From an uncultured Prevotella sp. (lineage in GTDB: Bacteria; Bacteroidota; Bacteroidia; Bacteroidales; Bacteroidaceae): DNA of 39,993 nt. Below the pieces are notes generated by a model, which searched no databases, was not told the DNA's origin, and worked only from the letters and a program-made list of their open reading frames with translations. The stretch spans positions 1-39,993 of the forward strand of contig CAMOQW010000006.1 in NCBI GenBank assembly GCA_946623195.1, in the 5' to 3' direction. Positions 25,287-32,996 of the stretch are shown here, in pieces; position 1 is the stretch's first letter; each line of letters begins with the position of its first letter. The position numbers were made by a program, and so were the translations under genes.

Positions 25287-25676
25287 TTAATGTACGATTC
25301 TTCGTCTCGACATCTGTAGGTCTATCTTGATTCGGTTGGTGCTGTCGGGCGACACGATGATCATGCTCCGCACACCGTTGAAGTTGTATCGCCACCACGT
25401 GTCTCCTGTAGTATCCGTCAGCTGGGTGGCCGTGCTGGCTTCATAGATGCCGGGGGGCACGCGGTAGTGCGCCACCCCCTGTGCATCTGTGCTGTCGACG
25501 AAGACGCTGGCCGAGGCATCCTTCAGCTCCACGCGCACCCCCGGGTAGGGGTCTACGCTGTCTTCCGGATACACCAGTTGCACCGTGACGTCGCACAGCT
25601 CCATCGTCTCGTCATAGTGGCAGGCACTCACCAGGAGTGCCATGCCCATGATGCTATATAATAGCCTTCTCTTCAT
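25287..25676 (-). CDS. Small lipoprotein with one Ig/prealbumin-like domain (operon A)
   Basis: 129 residues. The lipobox LVSAC gives Cys19. The mature protein is a single predicted beta-sandwich (VTVQLVYPEDSVDPYPGVRV, then STDAQGVAHYRVPPGIYEAS) of the carboxypeptidase-regulatory or SpaA-like kind. Its pattern resembles the N-terminal domain of the operon B protein at 32997 (VTVKVQVVMPDGF, then TDAEGMVTFQNIVPDNYDIS). What is one protein in operon B thus appears as two neighbours in operon A. It lies 4 nt after the first DUF4876-type gene. Probably a surface or periplasmic lipoprotein partner of the receptor. Confidence 0.82.
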   Translation of the reverse strand: MKRRLLYSIMGMALLVSACHYDETMELCDVTVQLVYPEDSVDPYPGVRVELKDASASVFVDSTDAQGVAHYRVPPGIYEASTATQLTDTTGDTWWRYNFNGVRSMIIVSPDSTNRIKIDLQMSRRRIVH

Positions 25677-25680
25677 TGGT

Positions 25681-26766
25681 TTATTTCAGCGACCATCCCT
25701 TGCGTACGTGGAAGTCGGCGGTAGAGTTGTTGGTGTCCTGATAGACGATCTTGGCACCGTTCTTCATAGAGGCGGCAGCGTCGATACCGCTGGCATCCTG
25801 GGTGTCCTCTACGGCCTGGTCGTAGTTGTACACCAGCTTGCCGGCATTGTCCTTGATGGCCTCGGTAGCCTTCTGGTCTACGTTACGATAAGCGGAATAC
25901 TGCTTGTTTGAGTTGTACAGGGCATAACCGGCGTCGACATCGCTGGTCAGGCGCTTCTTGCTGTCTTCAACCATGGTGGTGCGATAGGTCTCCACACCGT
26001 CAACCACCCAACTCTTCTGAATCTTGACGCAGTAGTTGGCTGCTGTCTCCTTGCCGCCGTCATACCAGCTGTTGGCAGCATCGGCGCAGTAGGCTGCAGG
26101 CTCGATGCCGGCGGGGAACTGGAACAGCACGATGTTGGGGCACATCACGCTGATAGCCCAGGCGTTGCCCAGTCCGAAGACGGCAGCTTTCCAGTAGTTG
26201 GCAGCGGGAATACCCTCGAAGGGTGCGGGGTAGGCATTGGGGTTCACATAGGGGCTCGCGGGGTCGTACATGGCATAGTAGCTGGCATCGGCCAGATTGA
26301 AAGCCTCAGGAGCCAGTGCCGTGTGGTCGATGGCACCGTTGATGGCTATCACTGCGTCGGCATACGGCTCGATGGTAATCTCGGGAATGTACCAGATGCC
26401 GTAAATCATCGGCAGCCAGTTCTCTGCCTCGTACACCAGTTGGCCGGCTTCGTTGTAGTTGCCGTTGTTGGCATGGGCATTGCCCGGGGGCACCGTACCG
26501 ATAGCCAGATTGGTGGCCTTGACCGTCTTGTCGCTGTTGTTGTGCAGAATCATACCCTTGCACCAGCTGTAGGTCTTGTTGTCTGTGGTCTTGAAACCGC
26601 CACCAACATTAATCTCTTTGATAACCAGGCTCGAAGCGTCGCCAAAGGCGGGCTCAGCGGGAACGGGGTTGTCCTCGATGTTGGAACACGACTGCAGGGC
26701 AGTGCTCATGCCTGCTGCCATCATCAGGGCAGCGAGAGCTTTTGCGTAAAACTTCATTGTTTTCAT
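25681..26766 (-). CDS. DUF4876-type lipoprotein (operon A, first copy)
   Basis: 361 residues from ATG 26766 (MKTMKFYAKALAAL); a start at 26757 (MKFYAK) is also possible. The frame is open to 27096 but that stretch lies in the receptor gene. A lipoprotein signal ends at LQSC, Cys27. The body has the DUF4876 pattern: LVIKEINVGGG, YSWCKGMILHNNSDKTVKAT, AIGTVPPGN, GIWYIPEITIEPYADAVIAI, AINGAIDHT, and SGIDAAASMKNGAKIVYQDT with NNSTADFH at the end. It follows the TonB receptor by 41 nt. By analogy with SusD-type partners it may sit on the cell surface and pass ligand to the receptor, but it is not SusD (inference). Confidence 0.87.
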   Translation of the reverse strand: MKTMKFYAKALAALMMAAGMSTALQSCSNIEDNPVPAEPAFGDASSLVIKEINVGGGFKTTDNKTYSWCKGMILHNNSDKTVKATNLAIGTVPPGNAHANNGNYNEAGQLVYEAENWLPMIYGIWYIPEITIEPYADAVIAINGAIDHTALAPEAFNLADASYYAMYDPASPYVNPNAYPAPFEGIPAANYWKAAVFGLGNAWAISVMCPNIVLFQFPAGIEPAAYCADAANSWYDGGKETAANYCVKIQKSWVVDGVETYRTTMVEDSKKRLTSDVDAGYALYNSNKQYSAYRNVDQKATEAIKDNAGKLVYNYDQAVEDTQDASGIDAAASMKNGAKIVYQDTNNSTADFHVRKGWSLK

Positions 26767-26807
26767 TGTTGTTTTGTTTTTTAGTGTGATTAAAAATGGT
26801 GATATGT

Positions 26808-29804
26808 TTATAACTTGAGTCTCAGGGATAGCCCGTAGTAGAAGCTGGGGATGTAGCTGCTGCCGAAGAGCGATGTCTCCAGGTCGGTTTGCGAGGAGCG
26901 TACGGTGCTCATGTTGCGGAGGAAATTGTTGGCATAGAACGACAGGCTGACGTGGTCGCCAATCTCCTTGGTCACACTCAGGTTGGCCGAATAGTAGGCC
27001 GACAGGCGGTTGGGGTTCATTACGTAGGCATAGTTGGAACGAACCACCAGTTTCGTCAGGTCGTTGTAGAGGGTCGGGTCGTTGTCCTTGGCCCACAGGA
27101 ATTTCTCGGCAAAGGGAATCATCTCCGTGGGGTTGTCCCAGGTGGTATAGTATTCGGGATAGACGGCAATGAACTTGTTCTCGCTGTTGCCGTCATAGGG
27201 CGTACCGATGTAGTCACTGTTGTTGTCCAGCACATAGCCACGTGTTCCGTCGTTTAGCTCGCTCAGCTGGCGACGGTAGTTGTAGAGCGAAGTTTCCAGG
27301 CGCAGGGCCACAATCATACGGATTTTAGGGATATGCGTGGTCACCGTCACGTTCAGGTTGGTTTGTTTCGACAGGATGCCGTTGCTGACTGATGCCAGCG
27401 CACTGCTGCCCGCCGTAGTCACGCTCGAACCGCGATAGTAGCCCACGTAGCCGTAGGGCTTGTTGCCTGTCATGGTGGTATTGACTCCTAAGGGGATGTC
27501 GGCAAACAGCGTCTCGTCGACACCTTTGTAGCGGTAGTAGTTGCCGTCCAGTCGGATACTGGTGCGCAGGGCCTTGATGGGTGCGAAGTCGATGGTCCAT
27601 TCCACCCCATAGCGGCTCACGGGACTGGCATTGATGTAGTGGTTGTTGACAGCGTAGGTGTTGCGCTCGCTGTAGGTCAGAGCTTTCGGTTCGGCGCTGC
27701 CCGTGGCATCGCTGACGGTGACAATACCCGTCAGCCTGTCAACGCTGAAGCGGCGCTGGTCGGCAGGAATGGTGATGCCGTTGAGGGCCGCCGGTGCCGT
27801 GTACTTATAGGTCATGGGGGAAAAGATGTCCGTGGACATGTAGGGCCGGAAGGTCTTGTGATGGAACACCGACAGAGCCACACGCGTTCCCTTGATGTTC
27901 AGCTCGATGCCACAGTCGGTCTGTTGGGTGTACTGCCAGCGCAAATCGGGATTGTAGAGAGCCTTCGAGGGATAGGTGTGATAGGCATAGTAGGAACGGT
28001 TGTCGCTGGTTGATGTCGAGGCGAAGGCCAGACGGTCGGCATACGACGGACTGGGGTAGAGCACCTGGAACGACGGCAACTTGACGCTCTTGCCCCATCC
28101 GGCATGCAGCAGCAGGTCGCTGACGATGCGCTTGCGCTGGTTGCGCCAGAAGATGTAACGTCCGTTGAAGCGGGGCGACAGCGTGCTGACCGTGCCATAG
28201 TCGGAGCCGCTGATCAGGGTGATGTCGTCGCGCAGACCGGCTGTCAGTTCCACGGAGGAACGCCGGGCTGTGGGGATGATGACCTTGTCTTCCAGATAGA
28301 GCGCTACGTTGTGCATGGTGGGCAGGTCGGCGTAGCGGTATTCACGCCAGGTGGGGGCATAGCGCATGTCGTCGTAGTAGGTGCCGCGACCGCTGTTGTG
28401 ACTGCCGGAGTAGTCGGCGCCCAGCATCAACCGGTTGGTCCATTGAACATTGAACGTTGAACATTGAACATGGTCTTCGGCTTTCAACTTCACCGACCAC
28501 GACAGCGGCTTCGAGTCGTTGAAGCTCTTGACGTACCAGTAGCCGGTGGGGCCCAGGATGATGCTGGCATCGGGATTTGCATCGTAGTCTTGGGCGATGA
28601 AGTAGCCCTCTTCCATCGTGTGGATGTAGGGCTGTGTCGAGGCACTGCTGGTGCTGGCATAGGTCTCGCTGCGCTTGTCGGCATACGACAGCGATGCTTT
28701 CAGCGAGAGGTTGGTGAGCCACGACTTGTTCAATAGCCAGTTCAATTCGATGTGTGCCCGGAATGCATTGTCGCGCACTTTGCGGTAGTCGTCTAACTGT
28801 TCGTCGGGGTCGGCCTCCGAGTTGTAGCCGCCTATGTTGCCACTTAGCCCTACGTTGAGTGTCAGTGGCATGGTCCGCTTCATCAGCGTGTTCATGTAGT
28901 TCAGCGACAGGATGTTGCGCTGGTAAGCCGTGTGGGGCGAGGCGGCATCGCTGAAGCTGCGTGCGTGTTCGAACGATGCGTTCAGCACTCCCTTGCCTTT
29001 GCCTAAGTCAAACCCCTTGTTCAGGGCTATCTGGCGCGTGTGCTGGTTGATTTTTCCTTCTACGACGAAGGGCGACTTGCCGCGCCGGGTGTTCACTTTG
29101 ACCACGCCGTTCGACAGGTCGCCGTATTCCACTGAGGGGATGCCGGTCACCACCTCAATACTCTCTACGTTCGATGCGCTGATGGTGCGGGTGGAGGCTC
29201 CGTTGGTCTCGCCCAAGGTGGCATTGTTGTCCATGCGTACCCCGTCCACCTCGATGGCGGTGCCAAAAGAGGCGTTGCCCCGTTCCTGACTGCCCGACCG
29301 CAGGGCCATGCGGCTGTCGCTCATCAGCGAAGGGTTCTCCGTCTTGCCACCGGGCAAGAGGGCGGCTACTTCGCCGATGTTCAGCACCTGCTGCTGGTCC
29401 AGAGCAACTCGGTCGATGGTGTAACTGGTGGTTGCCTCGTCGGTCTTGCGGCGAGCGGTCACCGTCACTTCGTCCAGTTTCAGACTTTCCTGTTTCATCT
29501 TCAACCGGAGATGGTCTACGTTGCGGGTCAACGTCATGGGCAACGTACGCTTCTGATAGCCCAGACACTGTGCGATGAGTGTCAGCTTGCCAGCCCTCAC
29601 ATTGCGGATGGTGAAGCGACCGTCCTCGTCGCTGACGGCCCACTGTCCCGTCTCTTGCAGCAGGATGCTGGCAAACTCAACGGGTTTGCCGTTGTCGTCT
29701 TGGATAATCTGTCCGGATAGTGTCAGTTGTTGTGCCCTTGCCGTGCTGACAAAGGTGACTAAGCACAAGAGCATTGAAACATATCTGATGCGAAGCATGG
29801 GCAC
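26808..29804 (-). CDS. TonB-dependent receptor with CarboxypepD_reg-like domain (operon A)
   Basis: 998 residues. A signal peptide (1-24, ending ARAQ) precedes a carboxypeptidase-regulatory-like beta domain (about 27-110: FASILLQETGQWAVSDEDGR). A plug domain follows (about 115-240: FGTAIEVDGVRMDNNATLG and IEVVTGIPSVEYGDLSNGVV), then a 22-strand-type barrel ending in LSLRLKL. Such receptors import a ligand across the outer membrane using TonB energy. It lacks a SusD neighbour. The plug has GIPSxEYGDLxxGxVxV in common with the receptor at 34203, so they are paralogues. Residues 445-455 (QCSTFNVQW region) are encoded by a 7-bp repeat array. It heads a seven-gene operon; its own promoter carries a palindromic element. 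Confidence 0.93.
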   Translation of the reverse strand: MPMLRIRYVSMLLCLVTFVSTARAQQLTLSGQIIQDDNGKPVEFASILLQETGQWAVSDEDGRFTIRNVRAGKLTLIAQCLGYQKRTLPMTLTRNVDHLRLKMKQESLKLDEVTVTARRKTDEATTSYTIDRVALDQQQVLNIGEVAALLPGGKTENPSLMSDSRMALRSGSQERGNASFGTAIEVDGVRMDNNATLGETNGASTRTISASNVESIEVVTGIPSVEYGDLSNGVVKVNTRRGKSPFVVEGKINQHTRQIALNKGFDLGKGKGVLNASFEHARSFSDAASPHTAYQRNILSLNYMNTLMKRTMPLTLNVGLSGNIGGYNSEADPDEQLDDYRKVRDNAFRAHIELNWLLNKSWLTNLSLKASLSYADKRSETYASTSSASTQPYIHTMEEGYFIAQDYDANPDASIILGPTGYWYVKSFNDSKPLSWSVKLKAEDHVQCSTFNVQWTNRLMLGADYSGSHNSGRGTYYDDMRYAPTWREYRYADLPTMHNVALYLEDKVIIPTARRSSVELTAGLRDDITLISGSDYGTVSTLSPRFNGRYIFWRNQRKRIVSDLLLHAGWGKSVKLPSFQVLYPSPSYADRLAFASTSTSDNRSYYAYHTYPSKALYNPDLRWQYTQQTDCGIELNIKGTRVALSVFHHKTFRPYMSTDIFSPMTYKYTAPAALNGITIPADQRRFSVDRLTGIVTVSDATGSAEPKALTYSERNTYAVNNHYINASPVSRYGVEWTIDFAPIKALRTSIRLDGNYYRYKGVDETLFADIPLGVNTTMTGNKPYGYVGYYRGSSVTTAGSSALASVSNGILSKQTNLNVTVTTHIPKIRMIVALRLETSLYNYRRQLSELNDGTRGYVLDNNSDYIGTPYDGNSENKFIAVYPEYYTTWDNPTEMIPFAEKFLWAKDNDPTLYNDLTKLVVRSNYAYVMNPNRLSAYYSANLSVTKEIGDHVSLSFYANNFLRNMSTVRSSQTDLETSLFGSSYIPSFYYGLSLRLKL
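28441..28468 (+). repeat. 7-bp-period array inside the operon A TonB receptor gene
   Basis: Four heptamers CATTGAA, CATTGAA, CGTTGAA, CATTGAA (one mismatch), encoding VQCSTFNVQ on the minus strand. Nearly perfect repeats of this kind are prone to slipped-strand change. Confidence 0.9.
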
Positions 29805-29820
29805 TCTTTATATTCGGGCG

Positions 29821-29868
29821 CAAAGTTACGAAATAATTGTTTCTTCTGCAATACCTACTTTTAGGTAT
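29821..29868 (-). promoter_or_regulatory. Operon A promoter with inverted-repeat operator
   Basis: Minus-strand TAACTTTG (29821-29828) has ATTG (29849-29852) 20 nt upstream. A perfect inverted repeat ATACCTA-CTTT-TAGGTAT (29851-29868) overlaps this -33 element. The string TGCAATACCTA (29847-29857) occurs again at the same distance from the -7 box of operon B. Confidence 0.7.
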
Positions 29869-29871
29869 GTC

Positions 29872-30618
29872 CTATTGCTCCTCTTTGCATTCGTGCGGCT
29901 TTGGCAGCTCTGCCTGGATGCCTGCCTGACGAATGGCCTGCAATAGCCGGTCAGCGGTCGTCTCGTCGTTGAAGTAGGTGACGGCCAGTGAATTGCGCTT
30001 GGGGTTGACGTTCACGTCCTCTACGCCATCCATCGCCAGAACCGTTTCCAGTGTCTCGGGTGTGGCTTGTCCGGCTGGCACGAGATAGTAGGCAAATTCA
30101 ATCTTCGGACTGGTGTAGTAGTTGACCGGGGTGTAGCCGAGCTTGTTGATGACGGCACGAATACTGTCCTTGCAGGTGCGGTTGGCATCGTAGCGGATGA
30201 AGATGTAGTGCTTGTCCAGATGGGGTCCCAGTGAGTCGATGCCTTCCAACTGGTTGAGCCGTTTAGCGATACGGTCGTAGCATTTCCGGCAGTGCATGTC
30301 GTCCATGCGCTGGCCCATGCCCTTATGGATGACTTCCTTGGGGTCGTAGGGGGTTGCCTTGTAGCGCTTAGTGGCAGCCAGTCGGGCCTTGATGGAGTCG
30401 CTACACGTCAGGGTGGGGTCGAAGGCGATGGTAGCCGTACGGCGCTCTAGGTTGAAATTGATACCGCCTATGCCCTTGTCCTGTCGGAGGACCGTCTTCA
30501 CTTTGTGGGCACACTCGCCGCAACGCATGCCTTTAATGCGGACGGTGAGTGTATCGCTGGCCGATGCCGCTGACAGCATGGCTATGGCCGATAGTGCCAA
30601 TAAGAATACTCGTTTCAT
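29872..30618 (-). CDS. Exported protein with three HMA-like domains (metal binding)
   Basis: 248 residues. A signal peptide (about 1-20, ending SAASA) is followed by three heavy-metal-associated-like domains. Domain 1 (about 23-92) has GMRCGECAHK with Cys33/Cys36. Domain 2 (about 98-168) has DDMHCRKCYDR with Cys110/Cys113. Domain 3 (about 172-236) keeps the fold pattern (MDGVEDVNVNPKRNSLAVTY) but has no cysteine. Domains 1 and 2 each carry a further Cys at matching places (TCSDSI Cys72, TCKDSI Cys149). The tail PHECKEEQ adds His and Cys. HMA domains usually carry Cu(I) or Zn in the cytoplasm; an exported triple copy suggests periplasmic metal handling. The ATG overlaps the previous stop (ATGA). 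Confidence 0.87.
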   Translation of the reverse strand: MKRVFLLALSAIAMLSAASASDTLTVRIKGMRCGECAHKVKTVLRQDKGIGGINFNLERRTATIAFDPTLTCSDSIKARLAATKRYKATPYDPKEVIHKGMGQRMDDMHCRKCYDRIAKRLNQLEGIDSLGPHLDKHYIFIRYDANRTCKDSIRAVINKLGYTPVNYYTSPKIEFAYYLVPAGQATPETLETVLAMDGVEDVNVNPKRNSLAVTYFNDETTADRLLQAIRQAGIQAELPKPHECKEEQ

Positions 30619-31382
30619 CGTATGATGTGTTTTTTACCGTTAATAATATACAAACCCTTGGTCGGCCGACCGCTGATGCGGCGACCTTGCAGGTCGAAAC
30701 ACTGCTTGTCAGTCGGCTGGACCATCGAGAGACTACTGATTCCCGTGATGTCGCTCACCTCAGGACATCCCCACATCTCTTTGCTCCATGGGATGAAAGT
30801 CACCTCAGCTATGGTGGTCTGCATGGTGTCGGCGATACGGGCCAGAGGACTGGTGGCGGCATCGTTCAGTGCCATGTAGAGGTGCTCGTCGGTTCCCATG
30901 TCGCAGTGTCTGTATCCTTCGGTAGCGTAGGTGGCGTCAACCTCAAAACCTGTGCGGTCGGGGGTGTTGACGAACTTGAAGATGCGGTAGTTCTTGAAAT
31001 CGACAGTTCCCGCTTCGTCGGCCCATCGGGTGGAAACGGTGAAGAACTGCTTGGTGGCCGTGCGATTGGTCAGCGTCAGTGTGTAGGTGCCTGGCTTGGC
31101 TGTCAGCACGTAGCCCGAACTGCTGGTGGCAGAATGGGCGATGATGGCCGTGTCCAGCTTGACATTACCGAAAGAGAGTCCGGTAGACTTGGTACTCGAC
31201 GAAGCACTGATGTTGCTGCAGATGACATCGGCAGGACCTGTGAAGTTGCGGCTGGGCTTGAAAGCCACATGGCCCGAGGCCGGCACTACGACGGTGGTGT
31301 CCTTGTCATCCTCGGCAAAAGCATTGCCGGGCAGCATACTGGCAATGAGGGCCAGTACTTTGATTGAAGTAGAAATGTTCAT
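30615..31382 (-). CDS. Secreted protein with sorting-like C-terminal tail (operon B)
   Basis: 255 residues. A signal peptide (about 1-23, ending NAFA) precedes a beta-rich body (SGYVLTAKPGTYTLTLTNRT) and the tail CFDLQGRRISGRPTKGLYII with NGKKHIIR, the same kind of tail as in the gene at 2942. It may be surface-attached. It overlaps the HMA gene by four bases (ATGA), so the two proteins are made together. The body contains Cys-Pro and HCDMGTDEH stretches that could hold a metal (speculative). Confidence 0.8.
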   Translation of the reverse strand: MNISTSIKVLALIASMLPGNAFAEDDKDTTVVVPASGHVAFKPSRNFTGPADVICSNISASSSTKSTGLSFGNVKLDTAIIAHSATSSSGYVLTAKPGTYTLTLTNRTATKQFFTVSTRWADEAGTVDFKNYRIFKFVNTPDRTGFEVDATYATEGYRHCDMGTDEHLYMALNDAATSPLARIADTMQTTIAEVTFIPWSKEMWGCPEVSDITGISSLSMVQPTDKQCFDLQGRRISGRPTKGLYIINGKKHIIR

Positions 31383-31417
31383 TGTGTTCCTTATTTTTTT
31401 TTGTTTCTTATTATTCT

Positions 31418-31438
31418 CTCACCTCTTACCTCTCTCCT
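31418..31438 (+). repeat. 7-bp-period array between operon B genes
   Basis: Three heptamers CTCACCT, CTTACCT, CTCTCCT abut the stop codon of the DUF6850-type gene, 36 nt before the next gene's ATG at 31382. Confidence 0.75.
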
Positions 31439-32995
31439 CTAATAATACAACCCGATGCTCACCCCGACGGTGGAGCGGTGGAGACTGTGCTGTGCACCGA
31501 CATACTGACCATAGCAGCGGGCAAACCATTGCGTCTGCCGACTCTTGATGGGAATGGGGTGCTGGTATTCCAGTTGCAGTCGACCTCGGAAAAAGTCGGC
31601 ATCCAGTATGGTCACGTCAGGCAACAGCACGGCGGTGGCAAAGTCGGTGGTGGCATCAGCCAGGACCAGGTCGGTCTTCTTGGCAGCATGGTAGCCAGCC
31701 TCGGCATCCACCATAAGCCGATGGCCCCATAGCGATACGCCTCCTTCGAGGGTGATGTCCGAACCGCCATGATCCAATTTGCTGACGGGCAGTAGCCGCT
31801 TGTTGCTGATGTTGTTCAGGGCATATCTGATGCCCACATAACCTTGTTGCCGCTGGCCATCGGTCATCGTCAGCCGGTAGTGGGCGGTGAGTTGGAGTTG
31901 CTTCATCTGGTAGCGCTTACGGTATTCCATGGTGGTCTGCCAGTGTACAGAGGTGTAGCCCGTCTGACCGTCGGTTTCTGAGATGCGCTCCTGGCGGTAT
32001 TCGTCAGCGTAGGCCTGTTCGTAGTTGACGGCGGCATCCCACGAGTGCAGCAGTTTGCCCCGATGCAGGCGGTTCTGGGTGGATAGGCCATAGCTGTAGG
32101 TGTAGTAGCGGCCGGGTTCATACTTGTTGGTACCGTAGATGTATTCCGTGCCGTGAATGAGGGTGATGGCTGTCACATTGTGGAATGCCGTACCCTGAAA
32201 ACCGTAGCTCAGTTCGCCCCCGAACTCATGGTTTACATATTCCCGCATGTAGCCCTGATAGCCGCCAATCGTTCCTGTGGCTTGTTCGAGGCCTGTCATG
32301 ACGTAGTATTTCAGATTGGGGTCGGTCTGTATGGTAGTCAGTCCGGTCAGTTTCTCTTTACGGCGTTCGTAGTGCAGGGCGGCTCCCAAGCGATGGCCCA
32401 TACCCATGTCGAACGTTATGGAGGGTGTGATGCGATAGTCCAGCAGGTTGATGCGTGAACGGGGGTCGCGCAGTCGGCTCAGGTCGCCTACCTCATAGTG
32501 CAGGCTGGCCCCGTAAGTGAAACGGCCCAGTTGTATGGTCGACAGGCTGGCATCGAGCGTGAAGTCCTGATGGTCGTACTTGCCGTAGACACTGCTGCCC
32601 GAGATGAACGGGTCGGCATCGTAGGAGCGCATCACGTCGCTCCAGGCACGCTGCTTGGTGCGCCCCATGTTGAAGTCGAAGGCGCCATAGCCGTAGAGAT
32701 AACGGCCAATCTTCTGATAACGCTCAGTGAAGAAACGGAGGTTGTTTTGCATTCCGCCGTCCTGAATACGGTGGTAGTCGCCGTCCACATGGTGATAGTC
32801 GAAATAGGCTGTGCCGCGGTTGGCGGAACTGTCGGTAGCGGCAAAGTCGAAAGTCATGCCTGCGGCATTGCGCGTCTGGTGCCACAGCTGTTGCTGGTCG
32901 CTCAGCCGATAGCTGGTGGCGGTGACTTGTGCATCGATTGTTGCGGCGATGGCGCAACATATAGAACAGAGGGCGAGGGGGAGTATCCTTTTCAT
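31439..32995 (-). CDS. DUF6850-type outer-membrane beta-barrel protein (operon B)
   Basis: 518 residues. A signal peptide (about 1-23, ending IDAQ) is followed by SYRLSDQQQLWHQTRNAAGM, matching the start of the paralogue at 22028, and a long barrel rich in Tyr, Arg and Gly (YGASLHYEVGD, LGAALHYERRK). It ends GVSIGLYY with an aromatic residue, as outer-membrane barrels do. It starts 1 nt after the stop of the DUF4876-type gene, so the two are closely linked. It is probably an outer-membrane partner of the operon B receptor. Confidence 0.86.
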   Translation of the reverse strand: MKRILPLALCSICCAIAATIDAQVTATSYRLSDQQQLWHQTRNAAGMTFDFAATDSSANRGTAYFDYHHVDGDYHRIQDGGMQNNLRFFTERYQKIGRYLYGYGAFDFNMGRTKQRAWSDVMRSYDADPFISGSSVYGKYDHQDFTLDASLSTIQLGRFTYGASLHYEVGDLSRLRDPRSRINLLDYRITPSITFDMGMGHRLGAALHYERRKEKLTGLTTIQTDPNLKYYVMTGLEQATGTIGGYQGYMREYVNHEFGGELSYGFQGTAFHNVTAITLIHGTEYIYGTNKYEPGRYYTYSYGLSTQNRLHRGKLLHSWDAAVNYEQAYADEYRQERISETDGQTGYTSVHWQTTMEYRKRYQMKQLQLTAHYRLTMTDGQRQQGYVGIRYALNNISNKRLLPVSKLDHGGSDITLEGGVSLWGHRLMVDAEAGYHAAKKTDLVLADATTDFATAVLLPDVTILDADFFRGRLQLEYQHPIPIKSRQTQWFARCYGQYVGAQHSLHRSTVGVSIGLYY

Positions 32996-32996
32996 C

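Noticed and set aside
26767..27096. N-terminal extension of the DUF4876-type lipoprotein to 27096
   Set aside because: The extension lies within the TonB receptor gene and lacks a signal; the start at 26766 gives a proper lipoprotein signal.
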